A stretch of 64,000 bases of DNA from positions 1 through 64,000 of the forward strand of contig NVUL01000043.1 in assembly GCA_002401885.1 (NCBI GenBank), written 5' to 3'. The notes beneath the pieces were generated by a model, which did not search any database, was not told the origin of the DNA, and saw nothing but the letters and a program-made list of their open reading frames with translations. The translations under genes and the position numbers were made by a program. Origin of the DNA: SAR86 cluster bacterium (GTDB lineage: Bacteria; Pseudomonadota; Gammaproteobacteria; Pseudomonadales; Pseudohongiellaceae). Positions 18,065 to 27,546 of this stretch are shown here, piece by piece (position 1 is the first letter of the stretch; each line of letters begins with the position of its first letter).

Positions 18065-18871
18065 ATGGGCAATCTCACGACGCAGTTGGGGCGTCTGGCG
18101 ACAGTGGCATTTGGCGGCCTGTTCTTAGCCATAAGCGGCAGCTTTGCCGAAGATGCAGGCAATCTCTACAACACGAATTTCGATATCAACGCTGGTCTCA
18201 GATATTTCGAGCGGCAGTGCTCGCGCTGTCATGGCTTCGATGCGAAGGGCAACGATGAGACCGGCGCGCCAGACCTCACGGGCAGATTGACCCGCGCTAG
18301 CTCCGAAGTAGGTATATTCAACATTATCCGCACAGGCATTCCCGGGACCGCTATGCTGCCGGTGGCGGCTGACCTACCTGACTCCCAAGTATGGCAACTC
18401 GTAGCCTATATAGGATCCCTAAGCACCAACCCTGCGAACATCGACCTACCTGGCTCGGTGGTAAGTGGCTCCCGCCTGTTTACGAACAAGGGGGACTGCA
18501 ACAGCTGCCATATGATCGACGGGCAAGGCGGCAGACTCGGCCCCGATCTTTCTAGAGTTGGTGAACGGCGCAGTCCAGAAGAACTGCTAAGCGATTTGCT
18601 CAATCCCCACGATGACGTTGCACCACGGTGGTGGACAATGCGCGTAACCGAGAACGATGGCACCGTCAGAGAGGGACTGCGCATGAACGAAGACAGCTTC
18701 TCACTACGAATTATGGATAACGATGCGAATCTTTGGTCTTACCCGAAGAATCAGATCGCATCCTTTGAACGGGTCGAAGCGTCGACCATGCCAAGTTATA
18801 CACAGACTTTGTCCGACAGCGAAGTAGATGACCTCGTAGCCTATCTATTTTCTCTGCGAAAGGAGAACTAA
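18065..18871 (+). CDS. Dihaem c-type cytochrome, partner of PQQ dehydrogenase
   Basis: A 268-residue periplasmic protein with a signal peptide ending near ISGSFAEDA. Two haem c sites are visible, CSRCH at 52-56 and CNSCH at 145-149, with a Met-containing TAMLPV loop between as likely axial ligand. A C-terminal domain of the type seen in haem-binding dehydrogenase partners ends in a YLFSLR helix. ATG 18065 is preferred: GAGGAG at 18054-18059 is well spaced; a GTG two codons earlier is possible. Its stop lies two bases before the ATG of the PQQ dehydrogenase, so it most likely takes electrons from that enzyme. Confidence 0.9.
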   Translation: MGNLTTQLGRLATVAFGGLFLAISGSFAEDAGNLYNTNFDINAGLRYFERQCSRCHGFDAKGNDETGAPDLTGRLTRASSEVGIFNIIRTGIPGTAMLPVAADLPDSQVWQLVAYIGSLSTNPANIDLPGSVVSGSRLFTNKGDCNSCHMIDGQGGRLGPDLSRVGERRSPEELLSDLLNPHDDVAPRWWTMRVTENDGTVREGLRMNEDSFSLRIMDNDANLWSYPKNQIASFERVEASTMPSYTQTLSDSEVDDLVAYLFSLRKEN

Positions 18872-18873
18872 GC

Positions 18874-20511
18874 ATGAACAGAATCCCCCTATTATTAACA
18901 GGCATTTTTTTAGCGCTGCCTCTACATGCGCAGGAAGATCCGTTTCAGACTGTTATAACACCAGCATTTAGTCCAGTGACATGGGAACGCCTCGTCAATG
19001 CCGAGAATGAGCCAGAGAATTGGATGATGTACTCCGGCACTCTGGACAGTCAGCGCTACAGCCGACTCGATCAGATCAACACGGACAATGTGACAGAATT
19101 GGAAATGAAATGGTCGTATCAAATACCCGTGATCGACCGTGCGGAAACTGTGCCTACTGTCGTCGACGGCATCATGTTCATCACCGAGGCGCCGAGCAAT
19201 CTGACTGCAGTTGACGCGCGAACGGGTCGAGTATATTGGCGTTACGACCATGAGCTACCAGAAGATCTACGTATTTGCTGCGGAAGAAACAATCGGGGCG
19301 TAGCCATACTCGGTGAAACACTTTTCATGAGCACTCTGGACGCCCACCTCGTTGCCATCGATGCACGCACGGGAAATGTTCTCTGGGACGTCGAGGTAGC
19401 CGACTACGAGGCCGGCTACAGCAAGACTGCCGCGCCCTTAATCGTTAAAGACAAAGTTGTCACCGGAATCGCTGGCGGCGAGTTCGGCATACGCGGCTTC
19501 ATCGATGCCTATGACCCAATCACTGGTGAACTCGAATGGCGGACCTATGCCATTCCTGGTCCGGGCGAGCCTGGCAACGAAAGCTGGTCCGGTGACTCCT
19601 GGAAAACCGGAGGCGCCGCCACTTGGATCACCGGCTCCTACGATCCAGACCTAAACCTAATCTACTGGGGTACGGGTAATCCAGGTCCCGACTGGAATGG
19701 CGATGTTCGCCTAGGTGACAACCTCTATTCCGATTCAGCTCTGGCTCTGGATGGCGACACCGGCGAGATTGCATGGCACTTCCAATTCACGCCGCACGAT
19801 GTCCATGACTACGACTCGATCCAGGTGCCGATTCTTGCCGACATCGAATACCAAGGCAGCACACGCAAGGTCATGATGTGGGCCAACCGCAATGCCTTCT
19901 TCTACACTATCGATCGCGAAACTGGAGAATTTCTGGAAGGAGAAGCCTACGCGACGCAGACATGGGCACAGGGCTTAGACCCAACTGGTCGCCCCATTCG
20001 CGTACCTGGCATGGCACCTACCTATGAAGGTATTATGGTCTCCCCTCCTATCGTTGGCGCAACTAATTGGTATTCACCCGGCTACAGCCAGCAAACAGGC
20101 TTGTTCTATGTCACCTCTTTCGATGGCGAACAGGAGTTCTTCAAACGTGACGAGGACTACGAAGAAGGCGAGCGTTTCACCGGCGGCGGCGGGCGCTACA
20201 ATCAGCCGATGGATGCATTCCATAGCTCCATTCGAGCTATCAACCCTGCCACTGCAGAAATAGAATGGGAATTCCCCATCATGCCCCGCTCCTCGGCAGG
20301 CATAACCACAACCGCCGGCGGTATCGTATTCACAGGTAGCGCAGATGGCTATTTCTTTGCACTGGACGCGGCCAGTGGCGAAGAACTCTGGCATATTTCT
20401 CTAGGTGCACGAGTGCATGCGGCCCCTATGACTTATGCTATAGACGGACAGCAATTCGTAACTATTGCATCTGGAAACGTGGTCTATACCTTCGGACTAA
20501 AAGACAACTAA
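18874..20511 (+). CDS. PQQ-dependent alcohol dehydrogenase, lanthanide-type active site
   Basis: A 545-residue periplasmic quinoprotein of the methanol/ethanol dehydrogenase family. A signal peptide ends at about residue 20 (LHAQ). The eight-bladed propeller shows the adjacent-cysteine pair Cys135-Cys136, metal ligands Glu203 and Asn269, and catalytic Asp312 in TPHDVHDYD. Asp314, two residues later, is the extra ligand that marks lanthanide-using enzymes such as XoxF and PedH. It should oxidise an alcohol or aldehyde and pass electrons to the cytochrome encoded just upstream. A good ribosome site (AAAGGAGAA) precedes ATG. No fused cytochrome domain. The natural substrate cannot be told. Confidence 0.92.
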   Translation: MNRIPLLLTGIFLALPLHAQEDPFQTVITPAFSPVTWERLVNAENEPENWMMYSGTLDSQRYSRLDQINTDNVTELEMKWSYQIPVIDRAETVPTVVDGIMFITEAPSNLTAVDARTGRVYWRYDHELPEDLRICCGRNNRGVAILGETLFMSTLDAHLVAIDARTGNVLWDVEVADYEAGYSKTAAPLIVKDKVVTGIAGGEFGIRGFIDAYDPITGELEWRTYAIPGPGEPGNESWSGDSWKTGGAATWITGSYDPDLNLIYWGTGNPGPDWNGDVRLGDNLYSDSALALDGDTGEIAWHFQFTPHDVHDYDSIQVPILADIEYQGSTRKVMMWANRNAFFYTIDRETGEFLEGEAYATQTWAQGLDPTGRPIRVPGMAPTYEGIMVSPPIVGATNWYSPGYSQQTGLFYVTSFDGEQEFFKRDEDYEEGERFTGGGGRYNQPMDAFHSSIRAINPATAEIEWEFPIMPRSSAGITTTAGGIVFTGSADGYFFALDAASGEELWHISLGARVHAAPMTYAIDGQQFVTIASGNVVYTFGLKDN

Positions 20512-20529
20512 TTTAAGACGCTCTAGCTT

Positions 20530-22041
20530 ATGCATACCTTCGCGGATCCAATCAATTACGCCGCTCGCATGGCGCCCACGAAAACGGCAGTTATAGACGG
20601 CGCTGAGTCTATCGACTACGCGGCACTACATAGACGCTGCCGTCTCCTAGCTGGAGCTCTGCTAGGACTGGGATTGGAGAAGGGTGATAGAGTCGCCATT
20701 TTAGCAAACAACGGCCAGCGCTATATTGAAACTTACATGGGCGTGCCTGCGGCGGGTTTGGTGGTCGTGCCACTCAACACCCGACACGCAATGGCAGAAC
20801 TAAAATATGCCCTCGAAGACTCGCAGACCAAGGTACTACTCATCGACCGTGATCCGGGTGAACTAGCTGACTGTGTCGATCATGTCATCATGATTCCCGA
20901 TGCATATGACACGCTGCTAAATGAGGCAACGGAGATTGAACTCGGGATTAACGTTGAGGAAAGTGACCTAGCCGGTCTGTTCTACACCGGCGGCACTACC
21001 GGTAAATCCAAAGGTGTGATGCTGAGCCATCGCAATCTCATCGCGAATACATTTCACTATCTCGCCTCAGTACCGCAGAGAGAAGATGATGTAATGCTGG
21101 TGATGGCGCCGCTATTTCACGCAGCAGGCTCTCTGGGCGTAATCGGCAACATCTGGACACTGGGGACTCAGGTTACTCTCGCGGCGTTCGATCCAAAAAC
21201 CGCGTTGGATTTGATTGCAGAACACGGTATAACAGAGAGTCTTGGGGTTCCCACGATGCTAGCGGCTATCGCGGAAGAGCAGCATGTACGCCCGCGAAAA
21301 ATCGACACTCTAAAGACGCTCGCACATGGTGGGTCGCCAATAGCGACAGAAATTTTACGCCGTACACATAGCGCCTTCCCTAGCGCAGAACTCATTGAAG
21401 TTTATGGGGCAACCGAGCTTTCTCCTCTTTGTACAGTGCTAAGCAATGAACAAGACCTGATCGATTCTCCACTAGCGCGATCTTGTGGGCGGCCCGCGCT
21501 AGGCAACGAAATTGATATACTAGATTCACATGGAAGCGCGCTTGCTGCCGGGGAAATTGGCGAAGTAGTAGTGCGCGGCCCCAATGTAATGCAAGGCTAC
21601 TGGAACAAACCTGAACAGACGGCAGCAGTAATTAGAGATGGCGCTTACTGGACTGGCGATCTCGGTTATATGGATGATCAGGGTTATGTATTCTTGGTGG
21701 ACCGCAGCAAAGACATGATCGTTACCGGCGGAGAGAATGTATACTGCACAGAAGTCGAAGAAGTCCTCTACCAATACCCTGGCATACTCGAAGCGGCAGT
21801 TTTTGGCGTACCAGATGATAAGTGGGGAGAAGCTGTCTGGGCGGTAATTGTGCCCCGGGAAGGAAACGAAATCGAACCGGCACAGGTGATTGAGTTCTGT
21901 CGCGAACGGATAGCAGGGTACAAGGTTCCCAAGGGGCTCGATGTGCAGCTCGAGCCACTGCCTAAGTCAGGACCGGGTAAAGTTCTTAAAAGAGAACTCA
22001 GGGCACCACACTGGGAAGGTCAAGAGCGCTCGGTTAACTAA
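20530..22041 (+). CDS. Acyl-CoA synthetase (AMP-forming)
   Basis: A 503-residue ANL-superfamily ligase that activates a carboxylic acid as acyl-AMP and then acyl-CoA. The P-loop-like FYTGGTTGKSKGV is at 151-163, VYGATEL in the middle domain, YWTGDLGYMDDQGY near 375-388, and the C-terminal PKSGPGKVLKREL with the catalytic Lys. It starts 18 bp after the PQQ dehydrogenase gene, so it may act on the acid made from that enzyme's alcohol or aldehyde product. Chain length preference is not readable. Convergent with the next gene, 8 bp apart. Confidence 0.93.
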   Translation: MHTFADPINYAARMAPTKTAVIDGAESIDYAALHRRCRLLAGALLGLGLEKGDRVAILANNGQRYIETYMGVPAAGLVVVPLNTRHAMAELKYALEDSQTKVLLIDRDPGELADCVDHVIMIPDAYDTLLNEATEIELGINVEESDLAGLFYTGGTTGKSKGVMLSHRNLIANTFHYLASVPQREDDVMLVMAPLFHAAGSLGVIGNIWTLGTQVTLAAFDPKTALDLIAEHGITESLGVPTMLAAIAEEQHVRPRKIDTLKTLAHGGSPIATEILRRTHSAFPSAELIEVYGATELSPLCTVLSNEQDLIDSPLARSCGRPALGNEIDILDSHGSALAAGEIGEVVVRGPNVMQGYWNKPEQTAAVIRDGAYWTGDLGYMDDQGYVFLVDRSKDMIVTGGENVYCTEVEEVLYQYPGILEAAVFGVPDDKWGEAVWAVIVPREGNEIEPAQVIEFCRERIAGYKVPKGLDVQLEPLPKSGPGKVLKRELRAPHWEGQERSVN

Positions 22042-22049
22042 CAATCTAA

Positions 22050-22487
22050 CTATGACGCCACTTCTGCACCCCTTCTGCTCCTTCCATAGGCGATTGCTAG
22101 TCCAACTAGGTAAGAAAGCAGTCCCGCTGAGATTCCTGTCACTATTGCCTCTGCAACCACTCCGCCAAACATTCCAGGGTGAACAAAGAAATCTACAACG
22201 GCCGTAAATGAGCCTAGAACCAATGATACGACCCAAGGTTTAGTGGTCTTAGCGAACCATAAGGCTATTGTTGCTAATGCGCCGGCAACAATCCCAGTCT
22301 GCGACGCGACTAACCAGTGACTCAGCCCTAACAGAAGTACGTTTCCCTGCACCATAGTGAACAAGCAAGCAGCCGTCGCCTCAGAAATATTCTCCACATA
22401 CGGTTTAATTTTCTGAGCACTCGTAGTTGGGTCGATGCTCCTCTCTGTTTTAGCCTCGGCATTGGGGCGGTGAGTAAATCTCGTCAT
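22050..22487 (-). CDS. Small multi-pass membrane protein, unknown
   Basis: A 145-residue protein with a polar N-terminus of about 35 residues and then four hydrophobic segments (VLLLGLSHWLVAS, TGIVAGALATIALWF, PWVVSLVLGSFTAVVDF, GGVVAEAIVTGISAGLL). It ends in a basic tail (GRSRRGAEVAS). Start ATG at 22487. I do not recognise the family. Single gene, convergent with the acyl-CoA ligase. Confidence 0.65.
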   Translation of the reverse strand: MTRFTHRPNAEAKTERSIDPTTSAQKIKPYVENISEATAACLFTMVQGNVLLLGLSHWLVASQTGIVAGALATIALWFAKTTKPWVVSLVLGSFTAVVDFFVHPGMFGGVVAEAIVTGISAGLLSYLVGLAIAYGRSRRGAEVAS

Positions 22488-22664
22488 AGTAGGTTGCTCG
22501 ATAGAGTTGTAACTTATCTTTGATGCCCATTACAGACCCAATCGCTGCTAGTTTTATTGCAGTTTTTACACACAGCAAGCCGTTGACCTCTACCTACACC
22601 CACTTTAACTGGGCGTAATCAATTCTTGGCCGATCGCCCGCGGTGCTCAACAGCCTGTGTCGAA

Positions 22665-23534
22665 TTACAAATACGGCGCGATCAACTCTTCACTGACCTG
22701 CCACAAGCGCTTTGCATCTGCATCAGTAGAAAATTTTGCAGTTTCTGCGCGCTTACGCTCGTAGAAATAGTGCCCGTCTGCCCCCCTACTCGCGATATCT
22801 TCCGAGCTCGCTAGCCAAATAAAGGTATCTGACCCCTGCCCGACACTTTTCATGAAGGAATACAAGACTAGCCCCAGTAGACGCGCTAGCGCGCCACCCT
22901 TATTCCAAATCGGCGTCCTAACCGTGCCGGGATGGAAAGAGCTGGCAACCACATTCTTGCCGGCGAGGCGATGTTGTAATTCTCTCGCGGTCAATAGATT
23001 CATCAACTTCGAACGACCGTAGGCCTTCAGGGTGCTATAGCCTTCCGCGAGTCCTAAATCTTCGAAATCCAAGGCGCTATTGAAATGCCCGTAAGAGCTA
23101 GTAAAAACTATTCGCGCTAGGTCTTCATCTGCCGCATGCAGAATTGCCGGTAATAATTTCTTGGTCAGCAAGAAGCTACTCAGATGATTACTCACGAACG
23201 TGGTTTCAAAGCCTTCGTCCGAAACCGTCCTGCTGCCGTTCACTCCGCCAGCGTTATTGCAGAGCACATCGATCTTAGGGATATCTCGAAGCAAACTATC
23301 AGCCATCTCGCTTACGCTCGACAATGAGCTGAAATCTGCGAGATAGAGACTAATATTCTCATTACCCGTGGTCGCAATTATCTCTGCAACCGCCTCGCAC
23401 CCCCTTTTCTCGTTGCGGCAGACCAACGCGACATTCGCTCCCAGTTCAGCAAAGCGCCGTGCCGCAAAAAGGCCAATACCGCTGTTCGCTCCCGTTACTA
23501 CATAATTTTTCCCGCTCAGTGCTGCCTGACTCAT
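22665..23534 (-). CDS. SDR family oxidoreductase (retinol-dehydrogenase-like)
   Basis: A 289-residue NAD(P)-dependent short-chain dehydrogenase. The nucleotide turn is TGANSGIG at about 14-21, NNAGG follows, and the catalytic pair is Tyr and Lys in AYGRSKLMN at about 171-179. The length and the RNEKRGCEA segment after strand 2 (Arg selecting NADP) match the retinol dehydrogenase/WWOX-like branch. The substrate is not known. It stands alone on the minus strand with about 240 bases before the next plus-strand gene. Confidence 0.9.
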   Translation of the reverse strand: MSQAALSGKNYVVTGANSGIGLFAARRFAELGANVALVCRNEKRGCEAVAEIIATTGNENISLYLADFSSLSSVSEMADSLLRDIPKIDVLCNNAGGVNGSRTVSDEGFETTFVSNHLSSFLLTKKLLPAILHAADEDLARIVFTSSYGHFNSALDFEDLGLAEGYSTLKAYGRSKLMNLLTARELQHRLAGKNVVASSFHPGTVRTPIWNKGGALARLLGLVLYSFMKSVGQGSDTFIWLASSEDIASRGADGHYFYERKRAETAKFSTDADAKRLWQVSEELIAPYL

Positions 23535-23772
23535 TTACGTTTCTCTACTTCTCACTAGCTTAAGATTTTCGAATATTACACTGAAACCACGCCTACCCAT
23601 CCTAATTTAAAATTTTTGCAGCATTTGGTATTCAGGGCGATCTGCTCGTCAGAGACTCTGTTGTTTGTACCGCGCGGCTGGGCATTTTTCCAATAAGCGG
23701 CGGCATCTTGTACTATTGAGCAACCCTACGAAAGCCACTAGCAGCCGAGCCAATACTACTGAGCCCCACCCT

Positions 23773-24345
23773 ATGAGCAACACAGCAATAAGCAGATTTA
23801 GAGTCCCTGAACTCGACGAACTACCCGAGGATATAAGGCAGCGCATCCTAGCTGTTCAGGAGAAAGCTGGCTTCATTCCGAACATATTTCTCGCCCTCGC
23901 TCATAGGCCCGATGAGTTTCGAGCCTTCTTCAGCTATCACGATGCACTCATGGAGAAATCAGAAGGCCTTACCAAGGCTGAACGCGAAATGATCGTGGTG
24001 GCGACCTCAGGAGTCAACCAGTGCACCTACTGTGTCGTTGCACACGGGGCCATCCTGCGCATTCGTGAGAAGAACCCCCTCATCGCCGATCAGCTTGCGA
24101 CTAACTATCGAAAGGCTGATATAACAGCGAAGCAAGGCCTAATGTTGGATTTTGCGGTCAAAATATCGCAGCAGGCCCATGAAATCCGTGATTCGGATAT
24201 GCAGACCTTGCGCGAGAATGGGTTCAGCACTGAGGAAATCTGGGACATTGGCTCTATCGCAGCCCTATTTGCTTTGTCCAATCGCCTCGCCAATATGGCG
24301 GACATTAAACCAAATCCTGAGTTCTACAACATGGGTAGGAGTTAA
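23773..24345 (+). CDS. Peroxidase-related AhpD-like protein
   Basis: A protein of 190 residues of the carboxymuconolactone decarboxylase/AhpD superfamily. The redox pair is CTYC at about 78-81, followed by VVAH, the AhpD proton-relay motif. The region around it matches the peroxidase-related subfamily (RVPELDELPEDIRQRI start, EMIVVATSGVNQC). Such proteins are thought to reduce peroxides. ATG 23773 is chosen because the family begins there; the frame is open upstream to 23665 in a low-similarity stretch. No good ribosome site is seen. Confidence 0.88.
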   Translation: MSNTAISRFRVPELDELPEDIRQRILAVQEKAGFIPNIFLALAHRPDEFRAFFSYHDALMEKSEGLTKAEREMIVVATSGVNQCTYCVVAHGAILRIREKNPLIADQLATNYRKADITAKQGLMLDFAVKISQQAHEIRDSDMQTLRENGFSTEEIWDIGSIAALFALSNRLANMADIKPNPEFYNMGRS

Positions 24346-24505
24346 ATCGACTAGGAATCAGTAACTAGGTACTCAAGTTGCCCAATTGACCCCGGTTTGT
24401 ACCCATGTTTTTCTTCCCCTAATACTATGCAAATTGTAGTCTTCTATAGTTAATAGTTGCCAACTGGGCTTGTGCGTAAATACAAATAACAAATCGAATT
24501 AATTA

Positions 24506-26707
24506 ATGGCTATCAAAAACCCCAACATTCCAGCCAGTGCATACAGCGGCAATAGCACTCAAATTCAACCCTCTATGGGCAGTCGTCTGTATGAAGACAA
24601 TTCGGGTACTATCCTGCTAGGCCAGCCACCTGAAGTCCTCAAGGGCCTGCTACAGCACGGTATTAGCAACTTCGACACCCTCGTCCTGCCTGATGTGAAA
24701 GAAAAGACTGGCTCGCTGATGAACAGTCTCGAGTTTCCACTGTATTTTTTCCTATTCGTTAGCAAGGGCCTTGAACAAGGCCGCAAGCTAAACCTGGTCG
24801 GTGAGCCGGTAGATATTAGCCATGCCCTGCGCCTATTACGCATCACCCTATTCGGGCCGAGTAGAGAAGAGCTGGAAGGCTGGCAGACAGACCCTGCTGT
24901 CGCCGACGAATGGCTCGCGGCCAGCGAAGAGCTTGCCCTTAAGGACAAATATGGTGAGATCATTCCTGTCCAAGACTTCTTTAATATCCTGCCATTTAAA
25001 AACGGCTGGGTGAAAGTAGGCGAACAAACCATTAGCCACATCGATACCGATGTATTCGATATTAGCTCCGGCGGCGGCTCCGTGAGAGTTGATCTAAACG
25101 AAGATACGAGCATCCAACCGCCCTACAAGGTCGAACCGGACTATGTGCCCGGCGGATTGGTTAAGATGGGTATTGAGGTGCTAGGTGGCGCATCGGGCTT
25201 TTCACCCACAGAGCCCTGCACAGGACTCGCATTCTGCTACAACGGCGAATACCTACTAATTGATGCAATTCCCTTTCTTGATCAGCACCTGTTCGCCCGC
25301 GGCATCTCCAAGAATCAAGTCGCTGCAGTGTTTCTTACCCATTTACACGATGACCACTCATCTCTATTCCCCTTAATGCTGATGCCTCACCGCGTCGATC
25401 TCATCACAACGCGTGAGATATTCAATATGGCGATGGACAAGATCTCCTGCGGTATTGGCTGGACACTCGGCGCGGTATGCGAACATTTTAATTTGGTCGA
25501 GGTGACTCTGGGAGAGCGGCTAAACTATTTCGGCCTGACCATCGAACCACATGTTACCGTCCATAGCATTCCCACGATTGGCGCGACGTTTTCAACGGTG
25601 AATAAAGGCATAGAAAGAGAAATCTGCGTGATTGGTGATAATCACTCAATGAGCGCCATTAGAGAAATGACAGAGCGTGGCCTGATTCGAGAAAGCACGA
25701 CTAAAAATTTAGAGCGTTTGTATTCCGACAGATTTTCGTTGCTAGTAGCCGATGGTGGCGCCGGCGCGATTCATGGCGACCCTGCAGATGCAATTCAATC
25801 CGCATCCGACCGTGTCGTCTTCGTTCATGTTGAAGAATTAGCAAATGAATTCAATACAACATTTTCGTTAGCAACTTCGGGCAAACGCTACACGATCCTA
25901 GAAGGCGATTCTGCAATTTACACCTCGCAGATAAATCACTACCTCACTGAATGGCTGGGAAGACCCTTTCCGAACAGATGGATGCGCAGCTTACTAGCCG
26001 AGGAGGAAATTCGCCGCTATAACGCTGATGATGTAATCCTAGTTCAGGATGCAACCACGCGCGGCTATGTCTATCTAATATTGACCGGCTATTGCGACGT
26101 AGTAAGACACGATGGCTTAAGGCTAACTAAAGATGCCGAGCTTCAGGCCGGTGACATACTCGGTGAGATGGCGGTAATTACGGGTAGCGGAACGCGCAAT
26201 GCCAGCGTCATAGCCAAGACTCCCGTAACTCTCTGTGTCTTCTCCGAAGAAACACTCAAATCCTTCATTGTTGCCGAAGGGTTTCAAGACAAGTTGCTGC
26301 AGCAGTGGTCGCTACGACCCTCCATTGCTAGGCAGCCACAGTTCGCCAACATGACGTCAACAGTCCTAGAGAAATTGTGCCATATTGCAGAATCTCTGAT
26401 CTTGCACGAAGGCGGCAGTTACGAATTATCAGAATACACATGGTGTCTGCTGGCCGGTGGTGAGGCATCACTGAATGGTAATAGCATGTACCGCTACGAA
26501 GACTATGGCGCTAGGCCATTCTCCGAATCGGATAGCGGCCCCATTTTTAGCAAGGAAGGCTGCACACTGATATTGTTTGATGCCAGACGGCTGGAACGGC
26601 TGCGCATGGGAACGCCGCAACTGAATTACTATCTGCGAAAACTTCGCGGCCAAGAGCTACACAATCAAGTCCCCTGGATTTTAGGTCCGGTTGATATTCA
26701 CGCTTAG
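24506..26707 (+). CDS. Metallo-beta-lactamase fold / cyclic-nucleotide-binding fusion protein
   Basis: A 733-residue cytoplasmic protein. Residues 1-200 are an unrecognised N-terminal region. Residues about 215-480 are a metallo-beta-lactamase fold with THLHDDHSS (His279, His281, Asp283, His284), then a later IGDNHS and VADGGAGAIHGD that could give the remaining metal ligands. Residues about 500-615 are a cNMP-binding domain (GYVYLILTGYCDVVR, AGDILGEMAV, TRNASVIAKTPV). A C-terminal 110 residues look like a degenerate second domain. It faces the stand-alone response regulator gene (26731) tail to tail, so both may serve one signalling pathway. A nucleotide-gated hydrolase is an inference. Confidence 0.85.
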   Translation: MAIKNPNIPASAYSGNSTQIQPSMGSRLYEDNSGTILLGQPPEVLKGLLQHGISNFDTLVLPDVKEKTGSLMNSLEFPLYFFLFVSKGLEQGRKLNLVGEPVDISHALRLLRITLFGPSREELEGWQTDPAVADEWLAASEELALKDKYGEIIPVQDFFNILPFKNGWVKVGEQTISHIDTDVFDISSGGGSVRVDLNEDTSIQPPYKVEPDYVPGGLVKMGIEVLGGASGFSPTEPCTGLAFCYNGEYLLIDAIPFLDQHLFARGISKNQVAAVFLTHLHDDHSSLFPLMLMPHRVDLITTREIFNMAMDKISCGIGWTLGAVCEHFNLVEVTLGERLNYFGLTIEPHVTVHSIPTIGATFSTVNKGIEREICVIGDNHSMSAIREMTERGLIRESTTKNLERLYSDRFSLLVADGGAGAIHGDPADAIQSASDRVVFVHVEELANEFNTTFSLATSGKRYTILEGDSAIYTSQINHYLTEWLGRPFPNRWMRSLLAEEEIRRYNADDVILVQDATTRGYVYLILTGYCDVVRHDGLRLTKDAELQAGDILGEMAVITGSGTRNASVIAKTPVTLCVFSEETLKSFIVAEGFQDKLLQQWSLRPSIARQPQFANMTSTVLEKLCHIAESLILHEGGSYELSEYTWCLLAGGEASLNGNSMYRYEDYGARPFSESDSGPIFSKEGCTLILFDARRLERLRMGTPQLNYYLRKLRGQELHNQVPWILGPVDIHA

Positions 26708-26730
26708 GCTATGCGCTTGATCGATCTCAA

Positions 26731-27159
26731 TCAACGTTTCAACTTGAGCAGCAACTGATCAATTCGATCGATCGAGAACGGCTTGGAGAAACTGCCGACT
26801 ACGTTCAAGTTCATTTCCTTGCCAATATTCTTCGTGAGCTTTATCTTTTCTTTGTCCATACCGCTGATCAGGACAATCATCGACCGGCTTTCCATACTCG
26901 ACAAGAAATTGAAGACAGCCAGGCCATCGTAGCCTTTCTCTGACATATCCATGTCCTCATCGAGGCCCAAATCTAAATCTAGAAAGATTAGATCTGGTTC
27001 AAACTTCCGATAGGCATCCTTCACCTCCTTGAAATCGTTTACGGATACCACGTCATAGCCTGCGACCCTCGCAATCTCCTCTATGATGTCGGTTATTTCT
27101 TTGTTGTCATCGACGACTAACAATTTTCGAAATTGATGACTCACTGAATCACTATCCAT
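26731..27159 (-). CDS. Single-domain response regulator (CheY-like)
   Basis: A 142-residue receiver domain with no output domain. The acidic pair is in LVVDDN (about 15-20), the phospho-acceptor Asp is in IFLDLDLG, the switch Ser in LISGMD, and the Lys in FSKPFS. It probably acts through protein contacts. The loop after the acceptor is longer and more acidic (DLGLDEDMDMSEKGYDG) than in CheY. ATG with AAAGG upstream. No histidine kinase lies nearby; the tail-to-tail MBL/cNMP gene is the closest signalling candidate. Confidence 0.9.
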   Translation of the reverse strand: MDSDSVSHQFRKLLVVDDNKEITDIIEEIARVAGYDVVSVNDFKEVKDAYRKFEPDLIFLDLDLGLDEDMDMSEKGYDGLAVFNFLSSMESRSMIVLISGMDKEKIKLTKNIGKEMNLNVVGSFSKPFSIDRIDQLLLKLKR

Positions 27160-27546
27160 GCTGCAACCTTTCGTTTCCTATAACCTCCCCAAACAGGAAA
27201 GCTCTCCATAGGATTATATCGTCTAATTCGAATCTAGCATCACCTTTGATGCGCTATAAAAAAGAAATAGGTCACTGTATGCAAGCTATCTAAAAAGTCG
27301 TAGGAATAATCTTAAAGATGATCGAAGCTCAATAGTTACGATGGCAAAACACATTCAATTTTTAAAGGAGCAATCAATCACTCACGGCGATAGCCGAAGA
27401 GATGAAAATTCGAGCACTAAATGATGCCGATCACCAGAAAATAAGATGCATAGCGATGTAACGCATCGAAGTATGTATTCAGGTGAGTGGTGTGAACGTT
27501 TTCGGATATCTGACACAACCCCCCTTGCTCGTCAGCTGAGCATCAG
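27160..27546. other. Intergenic region without a convincing gene
   Basis: About 390 AT-rich bases upstream of the response regulator and downstream of the MaoC-like gene. A 27-codon frame starting ATG 27341 is present but has no ribosome site or known relative. A small GATGC/GCATC inverted repeat lies near 27450-27470. It presumably contains the response-regulator promoter. Confidence 0.35.

Noticed and set aside
27341..27424. 27-codon frame upstream of the response regulator
   Set aside because: Too short, without a ribosome site or conservation evidence.
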